A stretch of DNA of 6,820 bases from Palsa-872 sp036844615 (GTDB lineage: Bacteria > Chloroflexota > Dormibacteria > Dormibacterales > Dormibacteraceae): positions 1-6,820 of the forward strand of contig DAIUFK010000093.1 in the NCBI GenBank assembly GCA_036844615.1, written 5' to 3'. Under the pieces are notes generated by a model. That model searched no databases, was not told the DNA's origin, and saw only the letters and a program-made list of their open reading frames with translations. Numbering within the stretch: position 1 is the first letter of the stretch; the number at the start of each line of letters is the position of its first letter. Positions 6,174 to 6,820 of the stretch are shown here, piece by piece. The position numbers were made by a program, and so were the translations under genes.

Positions 6174-6702
6174 TTGTTGCGGTCTCCTTGGGGGCGGCCT
6201 GGGACGCTGCCTGGCGGCTTGGCGCGAGGATCATGAAGAGGTTCTTGCCTTCGAGCAGCGGTGCCCGCTCCACAATGGCGAATTGGCGTGCGTCGTCCGC
6301 CACCCTGTCGAGGATCCTTCTCCCGATGTCCTGGTGGACCATCTCGCGGCCTCTGAACATGATTGTCACTTTCACCTTTTCGCCTGCTTCGAGGAAGGTC
6401 TTCAAACCTTTGAACTTGGTCTGGAAATCATGCTCCGCCACTTTTGGGCGAAGCTTCATCTCCTTCAGCTTGATGACGTTCTGCTTGCGCCGCTGGTCCT
6501 TCTCCCGCTTGATGGTCTCGAACTTGAAGCGTCCGTAGTCCATCAGCCGGCAGACGGGCGGGCTTGCCTGTGGCGCCACCTCAACAAGGTCGAGTCCCTT
6601 CTCGCTTGCGATGCGCAGCGCAGCGTCGAGGGAGAGCACCCCGAGCTGGTTGTTCTGGTCATCGATCAGCCGCACTTCGGAGCTGCGGATTTGATCGTTG
6701 AT
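6166..6702 (-). CDS. infC: Translation initiation factor IF-3, AUC start
   Basis: IF3 binds the 30S subunit, blocks premature 50S joining and checks start-codon and initiator-tRNA pairing. From ATC at 6702 the product has 178 residues. The N-terminal domain (about 1-75) holds RLID (11-14), LDLVEVAP (37-44) and PPVCRLMDYGRFK (48-60). A lysine/arginine-rich linker is at about 62-90 (KEMKLRP at 80-86), and the C-terminal domain runs to about 160 (KVKVTIMFRGREM, residues 109-121). A low-complexity Ala-rich tail follows. Start choice: the family N-terminus NDQIRSSEVRLID begins right after the ATC, AAGGAG (6714-6709) lies 6 nt before it, and an in-frame TAA is at 6732-6730. Between that stop and codon 10 there is no ATG, GTG or TTG. 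The first conventional start, GTG 6675, has no Shine-Dalgarno and would remove nine conserved residues. Rare AUU/AUC/AUA starts on infC are known elsewhere and allow IF3 to repress its own synthesis. Confidence 0.95.
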   Translation of the reverse strand: MNDQIRSSEVRLIDDQNNQLGVLSLDAALRIASEKGLDLVEVAPQASPPVCRLMDYGRFKFETIKREKDQRRKQNVIKLKEMKLRPKVAEHDFQTKFKGLKTFLEAGEKVKVTIMFRGREMVHQDIGRRILDRVADDARQFAIVERAPLLEGKNLFMILAPSRQAASQAAPKETATSA

Positions 6703-6714
6703 CCTTAGCTCCTT
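6700..6714 (-). promoter_or_regulatory. infC ribosome binding site with AUC start codon
   Basis: On the minus strand AAGGAG (6714-6709) is followed by six bases and ATC (6702-6700). This is the strongest Shine-Dalgarno near infC and is spaced ideally for the ATC, not for the downstream GTG at 6675. A second ATC in frame at 6723 has no such signal. Confidence 0.85.
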
Positions 6715-6820
6715 AAACGAGATGAGACGTTACCTCGGCCAAATTCAGTGTTGTCCTCGTCCTCCACACAAAAATAAAACGGATAGCCGAGGCCATCCGC
6801 CTTTCCGTACCCATTCGAGC
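6703..6820 (-). promoter_or_regulatory. infC leader region (partial at right edge)
   Basis: Untranslated stretch before infC holding the terminator-like hairpin and the infC Shine-Dalgarno. I see no convincing -35/-10 pair in it; the promoter probably lies beyond the right edge. A segment TGGCCGAGGT (6741-6732) could pair with GCCTCGGCTA (6793-6784), which covers the loop and right arm of the hairpin: ten pairs including two wobbles. That alternative pairing would form only in read-through RNA. Confidence 0.4.
6770..6804 (-). terminator. Intrinsic terminator or attenuator upstream of infC
   Basis: On the minus strand CGGATGGC (6799-6792), loop CTCG, GCTATCCG (6787-6780) forms an 8-bp stem with one G-U pair, followed at once by TTTTATTTTT (6779-6770). 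Wobble and A-U pairs with the upstream GGAAAGG could lengthen it by about four pairs. It is either the terminator of the gene beyond the right edge or an attenuator in the infC leader. It lies about 70 nt before the infC start, with no clear promoter between, which favours attenuation; L20- and leader-controlled infC operons are known in Bacillus. The opposite strand has no comparable T-run. Confidence 0.7.

Noticed and set aside
6046..6708. 220-codon plus-strand frame opposite infC and rpmI
   Set aside because: Both minus-strand genes are unmistakable and complete; this frame is a composition effect.
1..6820. CRISPR array, insertion sequence, phage or defence genes
   Set aside because: No spaced direct repeats, transposase, terminal inverted repeats or accessory genes are visible; the window is filled with housekeeping genes.

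Overview
The window is GC-rich bacterial chromosome with every supported gene on the minus strand. It reads right to left as one translation-machinery cluster: leader with a terminator-like hairpin, infC (IF3), rpmI (L35), rplT (L20), a spacer with strong potential RNA structure, a SpoU/TrmH-family RNA methyltransferase, pheS, pheT, a CvpA-family membrane protein, and the first two thirds of tyrS, cut off by the left window edge. The order infC-rpmI-rplT-(SpoU methyltransferase)-pheS-pheT is familiar from high-GC Actinobacteria and from Chloroflexota-like lineages. The proteins look like those groups or an uncultivated relative such as Dormibacterota, but I cannot fix the phylum by eye.

Layout. 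About 118 nt of leader (6703-6820) hold a GC-rich hairpin followed by a T-rich run, then a clear Shine-Dalgarno and infC. infC has no conventional start that fits its family; the sequence supports an AUC start. The genes are tightly packed: infC/rpmI overlap by 8 nt, rpmI/rplT abut, methyltransferase/pheS overlap in TTGA, pheS/pheT are 2 nt apart, pheT/cvpA overlap in ATGA, and cvpA/tyrS are 4 nt apart. The only real gap is rplT to methyltransferase (about 150-180 nt), which contains nested inverted repeats and a possible 32-codon ORF.

How the genes work together. IF3, L35 and L20 serve translation initiation and assembly of the large ribosomal subunit. PheS and PheT form the (alpha-beta)2 phenylalanyl-tRNA synthetase. 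TyrS charges tRNA-Tyr, so two aromatic aminoacyl-tRNA synthetases are placed in one likely transcription unit, separated by a four-helix membrane protein. The methyltransferase probably modifies rRNA or tRNA.

I looked for an undescribed system and did not find one. The genes are housekeeping and intact. The points worth a second look are in control and layout: the AUC start, the leader hairpin, the structured spacer, the run of non-AUG starts, and the cvpA-tyrS tail.
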